DNA from: Streptococcus cuniculi
Lineage (GTDB): Bacteria > Bacillota > Bacilli > Lactobacillales > Streptococcaceae
DNA length: 64,000 nucleotides
Assembly: GCF_004570575.1 (NCBI RefSeq)
Contig: NZ_SPPD01000005.1
Location: 1 to 64,000 of the forward strand
Reading direction: 5' to 3'
Part shown: positions 54,399 to 63,703 of the stretch, one piece after another
Layout: every line of letters starts with the position of its first letter
How positions within the stretch are numbered: the first letter of the stretch is position 1
Position numbers and translations under genes: made by a program
The notes under the pieces: generated by a model
Told to the model about the DNA's origin: nothing
What the model saw: only the letters and a program-made list of their open reading frames with translations
Database searches by the model: none

Positions 54399-54897
54399 AT
54401 GCAGCTATGCCTCGCCGCTGGGAGAACTATCAATTATTGCAACGGATAAGGGCTTGCGAGGCATTTGGTTTCAAGACCAGAAGTATTTTGAGCGGGGTGT
54501 GACGGAAGAGCCCCTGCTAGCAGAACATCCCATTTTAAAGCAGACCATGACGTTATTGAATCGTTATTTTGCTGGGTATGTAGTGGATGTATCTGATTTG
54601 CCACTGGATCTTCCTGCAACGCCCTTTCAGCAGGCTGTATGGCAGGTTCTACAAGAGATTCCCCATGGGCAGACCATGACCTATGGTCACATTGCCAAAT
54701 GTCTCGGAATCCGCTCTAGTCAGGCAGTTGGTGGAGCAGTCGGGAAAAATCCGATTTCCATTTTAATCCCCTGCCACCGAGTGGTGGGCAGTCAGGGGCA
54801 GCTGACAGGCTATGCGGGTGGACTAGAAAAAAAGCGCTGGTTACTAGCGCATGAATCACGGATGAAGAAAGAGGAAGAAGATGTTAGTATTTTATGA
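54385..54897 (+). CDS. ogt: Methylated-DNA-protein-cysteine methyltransferase
   Basis: This suicide enzyme removes alkyl groups from O6-methylguanine in DNA. The 170-residue protein has the helix-turn-helix FQQAVWQVLQEIPHGQTMTYG and the active-site motif ILIPCHRVVGS with the acceptor Cys, plus GYAGGLEKKRWLLAHE. The start at ATG 54385 (MTYYKCSY) overlaps the preceding gene; a frame to 54325 would be longer than the family needs. Confidence 0.95.
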   Translation: MTYYKCSYASPLGELSIIATDKGLRGIWFQDQKYFERGVTEEPLLAEHPILKQTMTLLNRYFAGYVVDVSDLPLDLPATPFQQAVWQVLQEIPHGQTMTYGHIAKCLGIRSSQAVGGAVGKNPISILIPCHRVVGSQGQLTGYAGGLEKKRWLLAHESRMKKEEEDVSIL

Positions 54898-55234
54898 ATA
54901 TCCCAAATGTTCAACCTGTCGAGCAGCAAAGGCTGAATTACAAGCTCTAGGTCTCGAATTTGAAGCGATTGACATCAAGACCAATCCCCCTCAAGCTAGT
55001 CAGTTAAAAGACTGGATGGAAGCTACGGGATTCGAACTCAAGAAGTATTTCAATACCTCTGGCAATAGCTACCGTGCCCTCGGCTTAAAAGATAAGTTTG
55101 ACCAGTTAACGGTGGATCAAGCCTTGGAGTTGCTCGCAAATGACGGCATGCTCATCAAGCGCCCGCTACTCATTCAGGACGGCAAAATCCTGCAGATAGG
55201 CTACCGCACCGAGTATAAAGAGCTAGGATTGTAA
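54881..55234 (+). CDS. ArsC/Spx-family thioredoxin-fold protein
   Basis: This 117-residue protein has the ArsC-type thioredoxin fold with a CSTC pair (YEYPKCSTCRAAKAEL), IDIKTNPP, the FNTSGNSYRALGL motif and KRPLLIQDGKILQIGY. Members include arsenate reductases and Spx-like regulators; this short protein without a clear Spx regulatory tail fits the YffB/ArsC-like class. The start overlaps ogt by 17 bases, in the same operon. Confidence 0.88.
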   Translation: MLVFYEYPKCSTCRAAKAELQALGLEFEAIDIKTNPPQASQLKDWMEATGFELKKYFNTSGNSYRALGLKDKFDQLTVDQALELLANDGMLIKRPLLIQDGKILQIGYRTEYKELGL

Positions 55235-55259
55235 GAGAAGAAAGATGAAGGAGCTAATG

Positions 55260-55745
55260 ATGGTGACACTATCCTTGTATCATGAAGTTGAACATGGCCG
55301 CTTGTTGCAGGCCTATTCTTTAAATGATACTACGCATACCGATACTCCACAAAATATTATTGAAACGTCTAAAAGAGATAGGGATAGGTATCCGATAGCA
55401 ATACTTGATCATGAAGATGGTAACCTCGTTGGCTTTTTTTGCCTGCATGTAAATGCTGGTCCTAAAGAGTATGGCTATCATCAACAGGATTATGCACTTG
55501 TTAGGGGCTTTTCTATTGATGACAATTTCAGAAATCAGGGCTATGGCTCTCATGCTTTTAATGATATATTTACCTTCATCGATTCAGCCTTACAATTAGA
55601 AGTGAATCATATTATCCTAGCCGTAAATGAAAAAAATATCGTTGCCCAAAAAGCATATAAACATTCAGGATTTTATGTTGTAAAAAGAGATGTAGAAGGT
55701 CAAAAAGGAAAATTGATGATTATGGAGAAAAAGAGAGACGAGTAA
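55260..55745 (+). CDS. GNAT-family acetyltransferase
   Basis: This protein of about 161 residues has the GNAT acetyl-CoA site region LVRGFSIDDNFRNQGYGSHAF and the C-terminal VNEKNIVAQKAYKHSGFYVV. Substrate unknown. Starts at 55245, 55257 and 55260 are in frame; 55260 is preferred because AAGGAG is 7 bases before it. It is 10-25 bases after the ArsC-like gene. Lower GC than its neighbours suggests a different history. Confidence 0.85.
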   Translation: MVTLSLYHEVEHGRLLQAYSLNDTTHTDTPQNIIETSKRDRDRYPIAILDHEDGNLVGFFCLHVNAGPKEYGYHQQDYALVRGFSIDDNFRNQGYGSHAFNDIFTFIDSALQLEVNHIILAVNEKNIVAQKAYKHSGFYVVKRDVEGQKGKLMIMEKKRDE

Positions 55746-55841
55746 GAAGCACTTGTTTTCTGTAATGTGGCTGTGAACGAAGAAGTAGCTTCTTATAGCG
55801 AATGTTACAGACTTTAGTTGAAAATAATTTGAATGAGAAAA

Positions 55842-55886
55842 TGAAAACATGAGGCTAGGTACCGTTGTTCCTGTCTCATGTTTTCA
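55842..55886. terminator. Terminator-like hairpin after the acetyltransferase gene
   Basis: A perfect 12-bp stem (TGAAAACATGAG with CTCATGTTTTCA) has a loop of 21 nt, with only a weak T-run after it. 55746-56011 holds nothing else recognisable. Confidence 0.55.
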
Positions 55887-56011
55887 TATACTATCTTTTG
55901 AATTCACTTTGATACATTGTCACTTTTGATTTGCCGTACTCTAGTACTGTCCGCGTCTCAGTTCCTTGTTTGAAAGTTCATTCATTTGACTATAACGATG
56001 GTATATGATGA

Positions 56012-56602
56012 TTACGGAAACAAGAACAAGCAGATTCCTGCGACAAGGAGCGTTATCAAGGCACTTGCTAAAGCAAAGCTAGCCACGAGGATGATTTTTT
56101 GATAGGGGGCCTTTGCTTTTTCCTCTCGTTGCTCTATTTTAGTCAGTGCTTTATTTTTGTCATAAGCAACCAGTTCTTTAATTGTTTTTAGGTCATATTT
56201 CTTTTTAAAGCGCTCAACCTGATGGGCATAATAGAAGGTTGTGCCCGCAAGAAGTAGAAAAATGCTTGTTCCTATCCAATTCCAGTAATACAGTAAGGGA
56301 AAGCCAAGGAGGGGACAGAGAAAGAAGCCCCAGGTCATGATGAGTGCGTGTCGTTCGTAGCGTTTGTAGTCTGCCCCATGTGAAATGGCCCTTAACTCTG
56401 TCATATCGCCCTCTTGAACCAATTGATGAAGCTCAATATCAAAAATCTTGCATAGAAGCATTAGATTTTGAATATCAGGATAGGTGGTTCCTCGCTCCCA
56501 ATTGGAAACGGTTTGCCTACTGATAAAAAGCTCTTGTGCCAAGTCATCTTGGGATAAGCCTAAGTCCTTTCGATATTGTTGGATATGTTTACCAAGTTCC
56601 AT
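56012..56602 (-). CDS. XRE-family regulator with two membrane segments
   Basis: This 196-residue protein has an N-terminal helix-turn-helix (LGKHIQQYRKDLGLSQDDLA, ISRQTVSNWERG) and a C-terminal membrane part: hydrophobic segments at about 95-130 (WGFFLCPLLGFPLLYY, GTSIFLLLAGTTFYYA) and a final one (IILVASFALASALITLLVAG). Such membrane-bound XRE regulators are common in low-GC Gram-positives but their signals are mostly unknown. Start ATG 56602 follows AAAGGAGG; a frame to 56644 has no ribosome site. Confidence 0.87.
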   Translation of the reverse strand: MELGKHIQQYRKDLGLSQDDLAQELFISRQTVSNWERGTTYPDIQNLMLLCKIFDIELHQLVQEGDMTELRAISHGADYKRYERHALIMTWGFFLCPLLGFPLLYYWNWIGTSIFLLLAGTTFYYAHQVERFKKKYDLKTIKELVAYDKNKALTKIEQREEKAKAPYQKIILVASFALASALITLLVAGICLFLFP

Positions 56603-56653
56603 AATCGTTCCTCCTTTTGTTTCTAGCATACCAAAATGCCTCATATATGACTA

Positions 56654-56749
56654 TTAAAAGTCTTTGACAAGACAATAAAAACGAGCAATGGCAAGGAAGT
56701 ATGATGATTCCATAAAAGGGGATTGACAAGACCTTGACAAAGTTGTCAA
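56654..56749 (-). promoter_or_regulatory. Repeated TTGACAAG sites upstream of the XRE gene
   Basis: TTGACAAG occurs near 56657, at 56723-56730 and again in the perfect palindrome TTGACAAAGTTGTCAA (56734-56749). The nearest copy reads TTGTCA on the reverse strand as a possible -35, 17 bp from TATATG. These are candidate operators for the XRE protein, including autoregulation. Confidence 0.4.
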
Positions 56750-56753
56750 TGAA

Positions 56754-56804
56754 AAAGAAGTGGTGAGAATCGTGATGTTAAGATCTCGATGCCTCCACTT
56801 CTTT
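56754..56804. terminator. Bidirectional terminator after the VOC gene
   Basis: AAAGAAGTGG pairs with CCACTTCTTT over a 31-nt loop. T-rich sequence on the reverse strand follows the VOC gene stop at 56813. Confidence 0.7.
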
Positions 56805-56812
56805 AGAATCAT

Positions 56813-57193
56813 TTATCTCTTATTACTTTCTTTGACTGCGATGTAATTCCCTTCAAGGTCTGCAAAGGTGAAATGCCTCATGCCTTGGTATTCCATAATT
56901 GGATTGGTCGCAACACCTGCTTTGCTCAAGCGTTCATACTCGGCTTCTAAGTCCTCTGTTTCAAACAGAAGGCTTGGAAAGCCAAGATTCATAGTTGGAT
57001 TGGCCTTTGCGACCCAGTCTTTATCGTGAATACCAAATTTAATTGCGGCGTCCGTTGACGGTGCGATTTCATAGGAAACAGCTTCACCGTAGTCGGCTGT
57101 CTCCAAGAGAACAAAGCCTATTTTTTCTGTCCAAAATTCCATAGCAGCCTTGGTATCGGTGACGTAGAGCATGGTGGTTGATTTTGTAATCAT
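56813..57193 (-). CDS. VOC-family protein (glyoxalase/bleomycin-resistance-like)
   Basis: This 126-residue protein has the vicinal-oxygen-chelate fold (TTMLYVTDTKAAMEFWTEKI, FGIHDKDWV, HFTFADLEGNYIAVKE). The end motif keeps the usual Glu. The family includes glyoxalases and drug-binding proteins and the substrate is not assignable. It follows exoA by 9 bases with AAGGAG, likely one operon. Confidence 0.85.
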   Translation of the reverse strand: MITKSTTMLYVTDTKAAMEFWTEKIGFVLLETADYGEAVSYEIAPSTDAAIKFGIHDKDWVAKANPTMNLGFPSLLFETEDLEAEYERLSKAGVATNPIMEYQGMRHFTFADLEGNYIAVKESNKR

Positions 57194-57202
57194 TCTCTCT
57201 CC

Positions 57203-58030
57203 TTATAGGTCGATTTCCATCACGATTGGTGTGTGGTCTTGGCGGGATCCTGAGTCAATCATCTCCGACTTGGTCACCTTATCAGCCACGCGATTACTGG
57301 TCAGCCAATAGTCGATTCTCCAGCCTGTATTGTTGATTTTGCTGGTCTTACTACGCTGTGCCCACCAGGTGTACTGGTGAGGAAGGTCACCATGCAGGTA
57401 GCGGAAGGTATCAGTGAAGCCTTTTGCTAGCAAGTTGGTAAATCCAGCCCGCTCTTCATCGGTGAAGCCCGGTGATTGGCGGTTGCTAGCTGGATTTGCA
57501 AGGTCGATTTCGTGGTGGGCAACATTGTAGTCCCCTGTTGCAAGAACAGGTTTTTTTTGATCAAGTGTTGCGAGATATTCAGCATACTTTTCATCCCAAA
57601 CTTGGCGGTCAGAAAGGCGTTTTAAGCCGTCACCAGCATTTGGTGTATACACTTGGGTCACAAAGAACTGGTCAAATTCCAAGGTGATGATGCGTCCCTC
57701 CAAGTCCATGGTCGTCGGTGCCCCAATCTCTGGGAAGCTAATCGTTGGATTTAAGCCTTTTTTATAGAGGAACATGGTACCAGCATAGCCCTTACGAGCT
57801 GGCTCAACAGAAGATCGCCAAGTAGTTTCATAGTCTGGAAAGAGCTGTTCTAGGATGTCCAAGTGTTTATTCGTAGGACCTTTGGCAGACAATTTGGTCT
57901 CCTGAATCGCGATAATATCTGCCTTTTCTGCTACTAAGGTCTGTAAAACAGCCTGTGAAAGCTGGGCACGAGCTGAATCACTCGTCAAGGCTGCATTGAG
58001 GGAATCAATATTCCATGAAATGAGTTTCAT
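57203..58030 (-). CDS. exoA: Exodeoxyribonuclease III
   Basis: ExoA is an AP endonuclease/3' exonuclease for base excision repair. The 275-residue protein has LISWNIDSLNAA, IIAIQETKLSAKG (catalytic Glu), FFVTQVYTPNAGDGL, LATGDYNVAHHEIDLANP and WRIDYWLTSN with QDHTPIVMEI at the end, including the catalytic Asp and His. Ribosome site AAAGGA. It is divergent from metG. Confidence 0.96.
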   Translation of the reverse strand: MKLISWNIDSLNAALTSDSARAQLSQAVLQTLVAEKADIIAIQETKLSAKGPTNKHLDILEQLFPDYETTWRSSVEPARKGYAGTMFLYKKGLNPTISFPEIGAPTTMDLEGRIITLEFDQFFVTQVYTPNAGDGLKRLSDRQVWDEKYAEYLATLDQKKPVLATGDYNVAHHEIDLANPASNRQSPGFTDEERAGFTNLLAKGFTDTFRYLHGDLPHQYTWWAQRSKTSKINNTGWRIDYWLTSNRVADKVTKSEMIDSGSRQDHTPIVMEIDL

Positions 58031-58173
58031 AATGTATCCTTTTCTTTTTGTTCTTTTTCTATTATATCAAAAAGAGAAGAGACTAGGCGTCTTTCTAGCT
58101 CAAACTTCCACGATACCTCGGTCAATAAGCCCTCATTCAGCGGATAATTTGTGTGTTATCAAGCTCCTTTTTG

Positions 58174-58182
58174 TGATATAAT
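58174..58182 (+). promoter_or_regulatory. Extended -10 promoter of metG
   Basis: TGATATAAT (58174-58182) lies 44 nt before the start, with no clear -35. No T-box leader is present. Confidence 0.6.
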
Positions 58183-58225
58183 GTTAGGATAGAACTGGGT
58201 TTCATTTGCCCTGAAAGGAAAGAAT

Positions 58226-60226
58226 ATGACAGAACAGAATTTTTACATTACCACACCGATTTATTACCCTTCCGGGAAACTTCATATTGGCTCTGCCTAT
58301 ACGACCATTGCTTGTGATGTTTTGGCACGCTACAAACGCTTGATGGGTTATGATGTCTTTTATTTAACAGGCCTTGATGAGCATGGTCAAAAGATTCAAA
58401 CCAAGGCGGTAGAAGCAGGGATTAGCCCTCAGGCCTATGTTGACGGTATGGCGATAGAGGTCCAAAAATTGTGGGAACTCTTGGATATTTCCCATGACAA
58501 GTTTATCCGTACGACGGATGCTTACCATGAGGCAGTTGTGGCAGAGGTCTTTGAACGCTTACTAGCCCAAGATGATATTTACCTAGGGGAATATTCTGGC
58601 TGGTATTCTGTTTCAGATGAGGAATTTTTCACGGAAAGCCAGTTAGAAGAAGTTTTCCGAGATGAAGCGGGCAAGGTGATTGGAGGAATTGCTCCTTCTG
58701 GCCACCAAGTAGAGTGGGTATCAGAAGAGTCTTATTTTTTGCGCTTGAGCAAGTATGCCGACCGTTTGGTAGCCTTTTTCAAGGAACATTCTAACTTTAT
58801 CCAACCAGACGGACGGATGAATGAAATTGTAAAAAACTTTATCGAACCAGGTCTTGAGGACTTGGCAGTCAGTCGAACCTCTTTTACATGGGGAGTTTCC
58901 GTGCCGTCGAATCCCAAGCATGTTGTCTACGTTTGGATTGATGCCCTTTTAAACTATGTGACGGCTCTTGGATATGGTCAGGAAGAGCATACGAATTTTG
59001 ATACCTTTTGGAATGGCACTGTTTTCCATATGGTTGGAAAAGATATTCTGCGTTTCCACGCCATTTACTGGCCGATTCTCCTTATGATGCTCGATTTACC
59101 ATTGCCAGAACGCTTGATTGCCCATGGCTGGTTTGTCATGAAAGACGGTAAGATGTCTAAGTCTAAGGGAAATGTCGTCTATCCAGATATGCTAGTAGAG
59201 CGTTACGGACTAGATCCCCTACGTTACTATCTCATGAGAAGTCTGCCAGTTGGCTCAGACGGAACCTTTACACCAGAAGATTATGTGGGACGGATTAACT
59301 ATGAACTGGCTAATGATCTTGGCAATCTCCTAAACCGAACCGTGGCCATGGTCAATAAATACTTTGACGGACAGGTTCCTGCCTACGCAGCAAACGTGAC
59401 CGCCTTTGATGAAGAGTTAGCGAAGGTGGCAACCGCTTCGATTGCAGAATACCACAAGCAGATGGATGCGGTTGATTACCCACGTTCCTTGGAAGCGATT
59501 TGGACCTTGATTGCCCGCACCAACAAGTACATTGATGAAACAGCGCCCTGGATATTGGCAAAAGAGGAAGAAAAACGGACAGAGTTGGCTTCTGTTATGA
59601 GCCACTTGGTAGCGAGTCTCCGCTTAGTAGCCCATTTAAGCGCACCATTTATGATGACAACGAGTGCCGCTATCTTAGAGCAGTTGGGCATGGAAAAAGC
59701 AAGTAGTCTGAAAGACCTAGCCCTTGCAGATTTACCAACAGGCTTGACGGTCGTTGCAAAAGGGCAACCAATCTTCCCACGGCTTGATATGGAGGAGGAG
59801 ATTGCCTACATCAAGGAACAAATGGCAGCAGGTAAGCCAGTTCTTGCAGTTGAAAAAGAATGGAAGCCAGAAGAGGTTACCTTGACCTTAAACCGCAAGG
59901 AAATCAAGTTTGATGACTTTGAAAAAGTGGAAATCCGTGTGGCAGAAGTCAAGGAGGTCAAAAAAGTAGAGGGCAGTGATAAGTTGCTCCAATTCCGCTT
60001 GGATGCAGGTGATAGCGAAGACCGCCAGATTCTTTCTGGTATTGCTAAATACTATCCCAATGAGCAAGAATTGGTCGGTAAGAAAGTCCAAATCGTGGCG
60101 AATCTCAAACCGCGCAAGATGATGGGGCATATCAGCCAAGGCATGATTCTCTCAGCAGAACATGGCGATAGCTTAACTCTCTTGACCGTTGACCCTGCTG
60201 TGCCAAATGGTAGCCTGATTGGGTAA
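58226..60226 (+). CDS. metG: Methionyl-tRNA synthetase
   Basis: MetG charges tRNA-Met. The 666-residue protein has the HIGH-type motif [12 protein letters not shown] (about 14-25), the KMSKS loop [15 protein letters not shown], an anticodon domain, and a C-terminal tRNA-binding (Trbp111-like) domain ([22 protein letters not shown]). The connective region lacks the zinc Cys pairs of other MetG types. AAAGGAAAG precedes the ATG. It stands alone. Confidence 0.97.
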   Translation: MTEQNFYITTPIYYPSGKLHIGSAYTTIACDVLARYKRLMGYDVFYLTGLDEHGQKIQTKAVEAGISPQAYVDGMAIEVQKLWELLDISHDKFIRTTDAYHEAVVAEVFERLLAQDDIYLGEYSGWYSVSDEEFFTESQLEEVFRDEAGKVIGGIAPSGHQVEWVSEESYFLRLSKYADRLVAFFKEHSNFIQPDGRMNEIVKNFIEPGLEDLAVSRTSFTWGVSVPSNPKHVVYVWIDALLNYVTALGYGQEEHTNFDTFWNGTVFHMVGKDILRFHAIYWPILLMMLDLPLPERLIAHGWFVMKDGKMSKSKGNVVYPDMLVERYGLDPLRYYLMRSLPVGSDGTFTPEDYVGRINYELANDLGNLLNRTVAMVNKYFDGQVPAYAANVTAFDEELAKVATASIAEYHKQMDAVDYPRSLEAIWTLIARTNKYIDETAPWILAKEEEKRTELASVMSHLVASLRLVAHLSAPFMMTTSAAILEQLGMEKASSLKDLALADLPTGLTVVAKGQPIFPRLDMEEEIAYIKEQMAAGKPVLAVEKEWKPEEVTLTLNRKEIKFDDFEKVEIRVAEVKEVKKVEGSDKLLQFRLDAGDSEDRQILSGIAKYYPNEQELVGKKVQIVANLKPRKMMGHISQGMILSAEHGDSLTLLTVDPAVPNGSLIG

Positions 60227-60540
60227 ATACTTATCAGAAATAAAACATATTATCGCAGTAGTGTTTGTTAGTGTCGTTATTAAATGACTACTCCATGCTT
60301 TTATATTTCTAGGTTTGGGCTAAAATCTCACTTCCCTAACTATATTGGGAAGAATGCGAACAAAGTGAGCTTAAAACGATATTTTCTTTGTAGTGGAATT
60401 CTTAGCGATAGTGAAGTCGTTGCTAAGAACGGTATTTTTGAGACATTAGGCTCAAAAATGAGTAATGAAACTCCGAAGGAGGTTGCTTACGTCCGCGCTA
60501 CCCCAAAAATATCAAAAAGAGGAAATGGCGATATTTAATG
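60227..60540 (+). other. Hairpin-rich segment after metG; candidate structured RNA or repeat
   Basis: Five consecutive stems are visible: CTTCCC/GGGAAG (60331-60352), ACAAAG/CTTTGT with an inner AAAA/TTTT pair (60360-60391), TTCTTAGC/GCTAAGAA (60399-60429), TTTTTGAG/CTCAAAAA (60435-60458) and CTCC/GGAG (60471-60481). The pentadecamer AAAAATATCAAAAAG occurs twice near 60505 and 60548. An 84-codon frame (60284-60538) runs through this, but it has no ribosome site and its sequence matches no family I know. No other gene is seen in 60227-60621. Confidence 0.5.
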
Positions 60541-60557
60541 AGTAGTAGAAAAATATC

Positions 60558-60595
60558 AAAAAGTTGAACAATGTTTAGATTGTTCAACTTTTTTT
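60558..60595 (+). terminator. Strong terminator upstream of coiA
   Basis: A perfect 15-bp stem, AAAAAGTTGAACAAT with ATTGTTCAACTTTTT, has a six-base loop and a T-run. It ends the metG or hairpin-segment transcript right before the competence promoter. Confidence 0.9.
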
Positions 60596-60602
60596 GCGAA
60601 TA
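60595..60602 (+). promoter_or_regulatory. SigX (ComX) cin-box for coiA
   Basis: TGCGAATA matches the streptococcal competence box TACGAATA at 7 of 8 positions. It is preceded by a T-stretch as in known SigX promoters, and it lies 20 bases before coiA, a known late competence gene. Confidence 0.7.
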
Positions 60603-60621
60603 AGAATAGATAGGAGGGCTT

Positions 60622-61581
60622 ATGTTAGTTGCACAAAACGAGCAGGGGCAGTCGGTTTGTTTAGTGGAAAATCAAGCAGTTGTAGGTCAGAAATTTTTCT
60701 GTCCAGGGTGTGGTAGTCCCGTTCGTTTGCGAAAAGGACAGGTTATTCGAAGCCACTTTGCGCATGTTTCGCTGAAAAATTGTCAGTATTTTTCAGAAAA
60801 TGAATCAGCCCAGCATCTTCAATTAAAAACGGGTTTGTATCAATGGGCTTTGAAACACAGTGAGGCGGAACTAGAAAAGCGCCTGCCTGAGATAGAGCAG
60901 ATTGCAGATATTTTAATAGGGAAAAAGCTTGCTCTGGAAGTTCAATGTTCGAGTTTGGCGATGGAGCGCTTGCAGGAGCGAACCCGATCTTATCAGCAGG
61001 CAGGCTATCAGGTGTTATGGCTTCTCGGAGAGGATTTGTGGTTGAAGACCCGCTTGACAAATCTGCAAAAGCAGTTTTTATACTTTAGTAAATATGTCGG
61101 CTTTTTCCTCTGGGAATTGGATGCGAGGTCTCAAAAATTGCGCCTTCGCTATCTGATTCATGAGGACTTGCATGGTCGTGTGCAATGCTTGAGCAAGGCA
61201 TTTCCCCTGGGAGTGGGCAACTTGTTGGCGCTTTTACGTTTTCCGTATCGGAGACAAAGAGAGCTAGTTTTTAAGGGGAAGCACGATACACGGTTACAGG
61301 ACTATATCGCACGAAAGCTCCGTTATCAGTCTCCCAAATGGATGGCAGTTCAGGCCCAGCTTTACCAGGAAGGGAGAAATTTACTCACTCAAAGCCTCGA
61401 TGATTTTTATCCCCAAATTCGCCCGCCCCAGTCAAGAGCTGGTTTTGTTCAAGTTCAGCAGGATGTGACAGATTACTATGCTAATTTTCAGACCTATTAC
61501 CAGCAATTAGCGCGTAAAGACGAACAGTATCTTTATCCGCCAATCTTTTATCAGACCATTCTCAAGAAAAATCTGATCTAA
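60622..61581 (+). CDS. coiA: Competence protein CoiA
   Basis: CoiA promotes recombination of DNA taken up during transformation. The 319-residue protein has an N-terminal zinc-type pair (FFCPGCGSPVRLRKG, about 25-39), then SHFAHVSLKNC and a nuclease-like region with ALEVQCSSLAMERLQERTRSY and GYQVLWLLGEDLW. A strong AGGAGGG site precedes the ATG and a SigX box sits upstream, matching late competence expression. It is followed by pepF, the usual streptococcal order. Confidence 0.95.
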   Translation: MLVAQNEQGQSVCLVENQAVVGQKFFCPGCGSPVRLRKGQVIRSHFAHVSLKNCQYFSENESAQHLQLKTGLYQWALKHSEAELEKRLPEIEQIADILIGKKLALEVQCSSLAMERLQERTRSYQQAGYQVLWLLGEDLWLKTRLTNLQKQFLYFSKYVGFFLWELDARSQKLRLRYLIHEDLHGRVQCLSKAFPLGVGNLLALLRFPYRRQRELVFKGKHDTRLQDYIARKLRYQSPKWMAVQAQLYQEGRNLLTQSLDDFYPQIRPPQSRAGFVQVQQDVTDYYANFQTYYQQLARKDEQYLYPPIFYQTILKKNLI

Positions 61582-61636
61582 CGTTAGAAGCAACCTTGGA
61601 TTTGTGGTAGAATAAGAGATACGGAGGTAAACCATT

Positions 61637-63442
61637 ATGACAAAACAACGCAATGAAATTGACGAAAAATACCAGTGGGATTTGACCACGATTTTTCCAA
61701 CGGACGAAGCATGGGAGGCAGAACTTGTAGCTCTTCAAGCGGATGTCGAGGCGGCAGCTGGTTTTGCAGGGCATTTGCTAGACTCAGCTCAACGTTTATT
61801 AGAAATCAGCGAAACGCAGCTGGGTCTGATGCGCCGTATGGAAACACTCTATGTTTATGCGTCTATGAAAAATGACCAAGATACCCGTGAAGGCAAGTAC
61901 CAAGAATTTCAAGCCAAAGCCTTGGGACTCTATTCAGCTCTTTCGCAGGCCTTTGCTTTCTATGAGCCAGAATTTTTAACTGTGACAGAAGAGCAGTTGG
62001 CAGCTTTCATGGAAGAAGAGCCAGCTTTGAAGCAATACAGCCACCAGTTTGAGAAATTATTGGCAGGAAAAGCCCATGTCTTGTCACACGAAGTTGAAGA
62101 AGTGCTAGCTGCAACAAGCGAGGTCTTTGATGCGCCGTCAGAAACCTTTTCTGTCCTTGATAACGCCAGCATCCGCTTCCCAGAGATTACCAACGAAGAA
62201 GGCGAACTCGTACCGCTTTCGCATGGTAGCTACATTTCCTTCATGGAATCAAGCAACCGTGAGGTGCGTAAGGATGCCTATGAGGCGATGTATAGTACCT
62301 ATGATCAGTTCCAGCATACCTATGCAAAAACATTGCAATCAAATGTTAAAGTCAATAACCTAAAGGCTCGCTTGCGCAACTACGACAGCGCCCGTCATGC
62401 TGCCTTGTCTGCAAACTTTATTCCAGAATCGGTCTACGATACCTTGGTAGCAGCTGTGAACAAGCATTTGCCGCTGCTACATCGCTATATTAACTTGCGC
62501 AAGAAATTACTTGGTATTGACGATTTGAAGATGTATGATATGTATACACCGCTTTCTGATGTGGATTACAAATTCACCTATGAAGATGCCTTAGAAAAGG
62601 CGGCGGATACTTTGACTATTTTTGGTGATGAGTATAGTATGCAGGTCAAAGAAGCGTTTGAAAACCGCTGGATTGACGTGCATGAAAATGAAGGAAAACG
62701 CTCAGGAGCTTATTCAGGTGGTGCCTATGATACCAACGCCTTCATGCTCTTAAACTGGCAGGATACGCTAGACAACCTCTATACTCTTATCCATGAGACG
62801 GGGCATTCTCTTCATTCCATGTTTACTCGGAAGAACCAGCCCTATGTCTATGGTCACTATTCAATTTTCCTAGCGGAGATTGCTTCTACGACTAACGAGA
62901 ATTTGTTGACGGAGAAACTATTGTCAGAAGTGGAAGATGACAAGACCCGCTTTGCCATTTTGAACCACTACTTGGACGGTTTCCGTGGAACAGTCTTCCG
63001 ACAAACGCAGTTTGCTGAGTTTGAACAAGCAATTTACAAGGCAGACCAAGCAGGAGAAGTCCTAACAGCTGATTTCTTAAATCAGTTGTATGCAGAAATC
63101 AACGAGAAATACTATGGTTTGTCAGCTGAGGAAAATCCACAAATTCAATTTGAGTGGGCTCGCATTCCGCATTTCTATTACAATTTCTACGTATACCAAT
63201 ACGCAACAGGTTTTGCAGCAGCATCTGCCCTCTCTCACAAGATTGTTCATGGCACCCCAGAAGACAAGGAAGACTATCTCGATTATCTCAAAGCAGGTAG
63301 CTCAGACTATCCGCTCAATGTTATCAAAAAAGCTGGTGTTGATATGACTAAGGCAGACTACTTGAACGACGCTTTCAAGGTCTTTGACGCTCGCTTGACG
63401 GAGCTAGAGGCCTTAGTTGAAAAAGGTGCCCATCTATTGTAA
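61637..63442 (+). CDS. pepF: Oligoendopeptidase F
   Basis: PepF is a cytoplasmic zinc metallopeptidase of the M3 family that cleaves short peptides. The 601-residue protein has the zinc motif [16 protein letters not shown] (His386, Glu387, His390), with the third zinc ligand expected in [15 protein letters not shown]. Other features are the conserved [18 protein letters not shown] and the C-terminal [18 protein letters not shown]. It begins 55 bases after coiA behind GGAGG. Confidence 0.96.
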   Translation: MTKQRNEIDEKYQWDLTTIFPTDEAWEAELVALQADVEAAAGFAGHLLDSAQRLLEISETQLGLMRRMETLYVYASMKNDQDTREGKYQEFQAKALGLYSALSQAFAFYEPEFLTVTEEQLAAFMEEEPALKQYSHQFEKLLAGKAHVLSHEVEEVLAATSEVFDAPSETFSVLDNASIRFPEITNEEGELVPLSHGSYISFMESSNREVRKDAYEAMYSTYDQFQHTYAKTLQSNVKVNNLKARLRNYDSARHAALSANFIPESVYDTLVAAVNKHLPLLHRYINLRKKLLGIDDLKMYDMYTPLSDVDYKFTYEDALEKAADTLTIFGDEYSMQVKEAFENRWIDVHENEGKRSGAYSGGAYDTNAFMLLNWQDTLDNLYTLIHETGHSLHSMFTRKNQPYVYGHYSIFLAEIASTTNENLLTEKLLSEVEDDKTRFAILNHYLDGFRGTVFRQTQFAEFEQAIYKADQAGEVLTADFLNQLYAEINEKYYGLSAEENPQIQFEWARIPHFYYNFYVYQYATGFAAASALSHKIVHGTPEDKEDYLDYLKAGSSDYPLNVIKKAGVDMTKADYLNDAFKVFDARLTELEALVEKGAHLL

Positions 63443-63447
63443 ACAGC

Positions 63448-63474
63448 AGAGCTAGCAGCTTGCTAGCTCTTTTT
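63448..63474 (+). terminator. Terminator after pepF
   Basis: AGAGCTAGCA and TGCTAGCTCT form a 10-bp stem (loop GCT), then TTTT. Confidence 0.85.
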
Positions 63475-63488
63475 GACGAGTATCAGAA

Positions 63489-63651
63489 CACGACAAATGC
63501 ATGAAGCACCTATTTCCGATTATAGTCGGAATAAACATTCTTTCTTTTTAAATTTTTCTATAGTAACAACACGAACCTATGGTCAATACTTGATAAAAAT
63601 CCGAACAATGAAATGCAGAAAACGTTATTTTCTTGCTATGCGTTTGTCCTG
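63489..63651. mobile_element. Repeat family R3, copy c (9-bp target duplication)
   Basis: The left end CACGACAAATGCATGAAG and right end (inverse CAGGACAAACGCATAGC) match the other R3 copies. Exact GTATCAGAA duplications flank it at 63480-63488 and 63652-63660. The interior of 163 bp contains no gene. Confidence 0.75.
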
Positions 63652-63668
63652 GTATCAGAAACCGATTC

Positions 63669-63697
63669 TTGACCGAGAATAGGCCTTGTGATATACT
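63669..63697 (+). promoter_or_regulatory. Strong promoter of the O-methyltransferase gene
   Basis: TTGACC (63669-63674), a 17-bp spacer and TATACT (63692-63697) with TGA before it (extended -10). The predicted start of transcription is at or next to the ATG at 63704. Confidence 0.7.
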
Positions 63698-63703
63698 GAA
63701 AAA

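Noticed and set aside
55746..56011. Small gene between the acetyltransferase and the XRE regulator
   Set aside because: Only stop-rich AT sequence and a hairpin were seen.
58031..58225. T-box or SAM riboswitch before metG
   Set aside because: The leader after the extended -10 is only about 35 nt, too short for either.
60284..60538. 84-codon open frame as a protein gene
   Set aside because: It has no ribosome site, matches no family I know, and coincides with five hairpins, so it is treated as non-coding.
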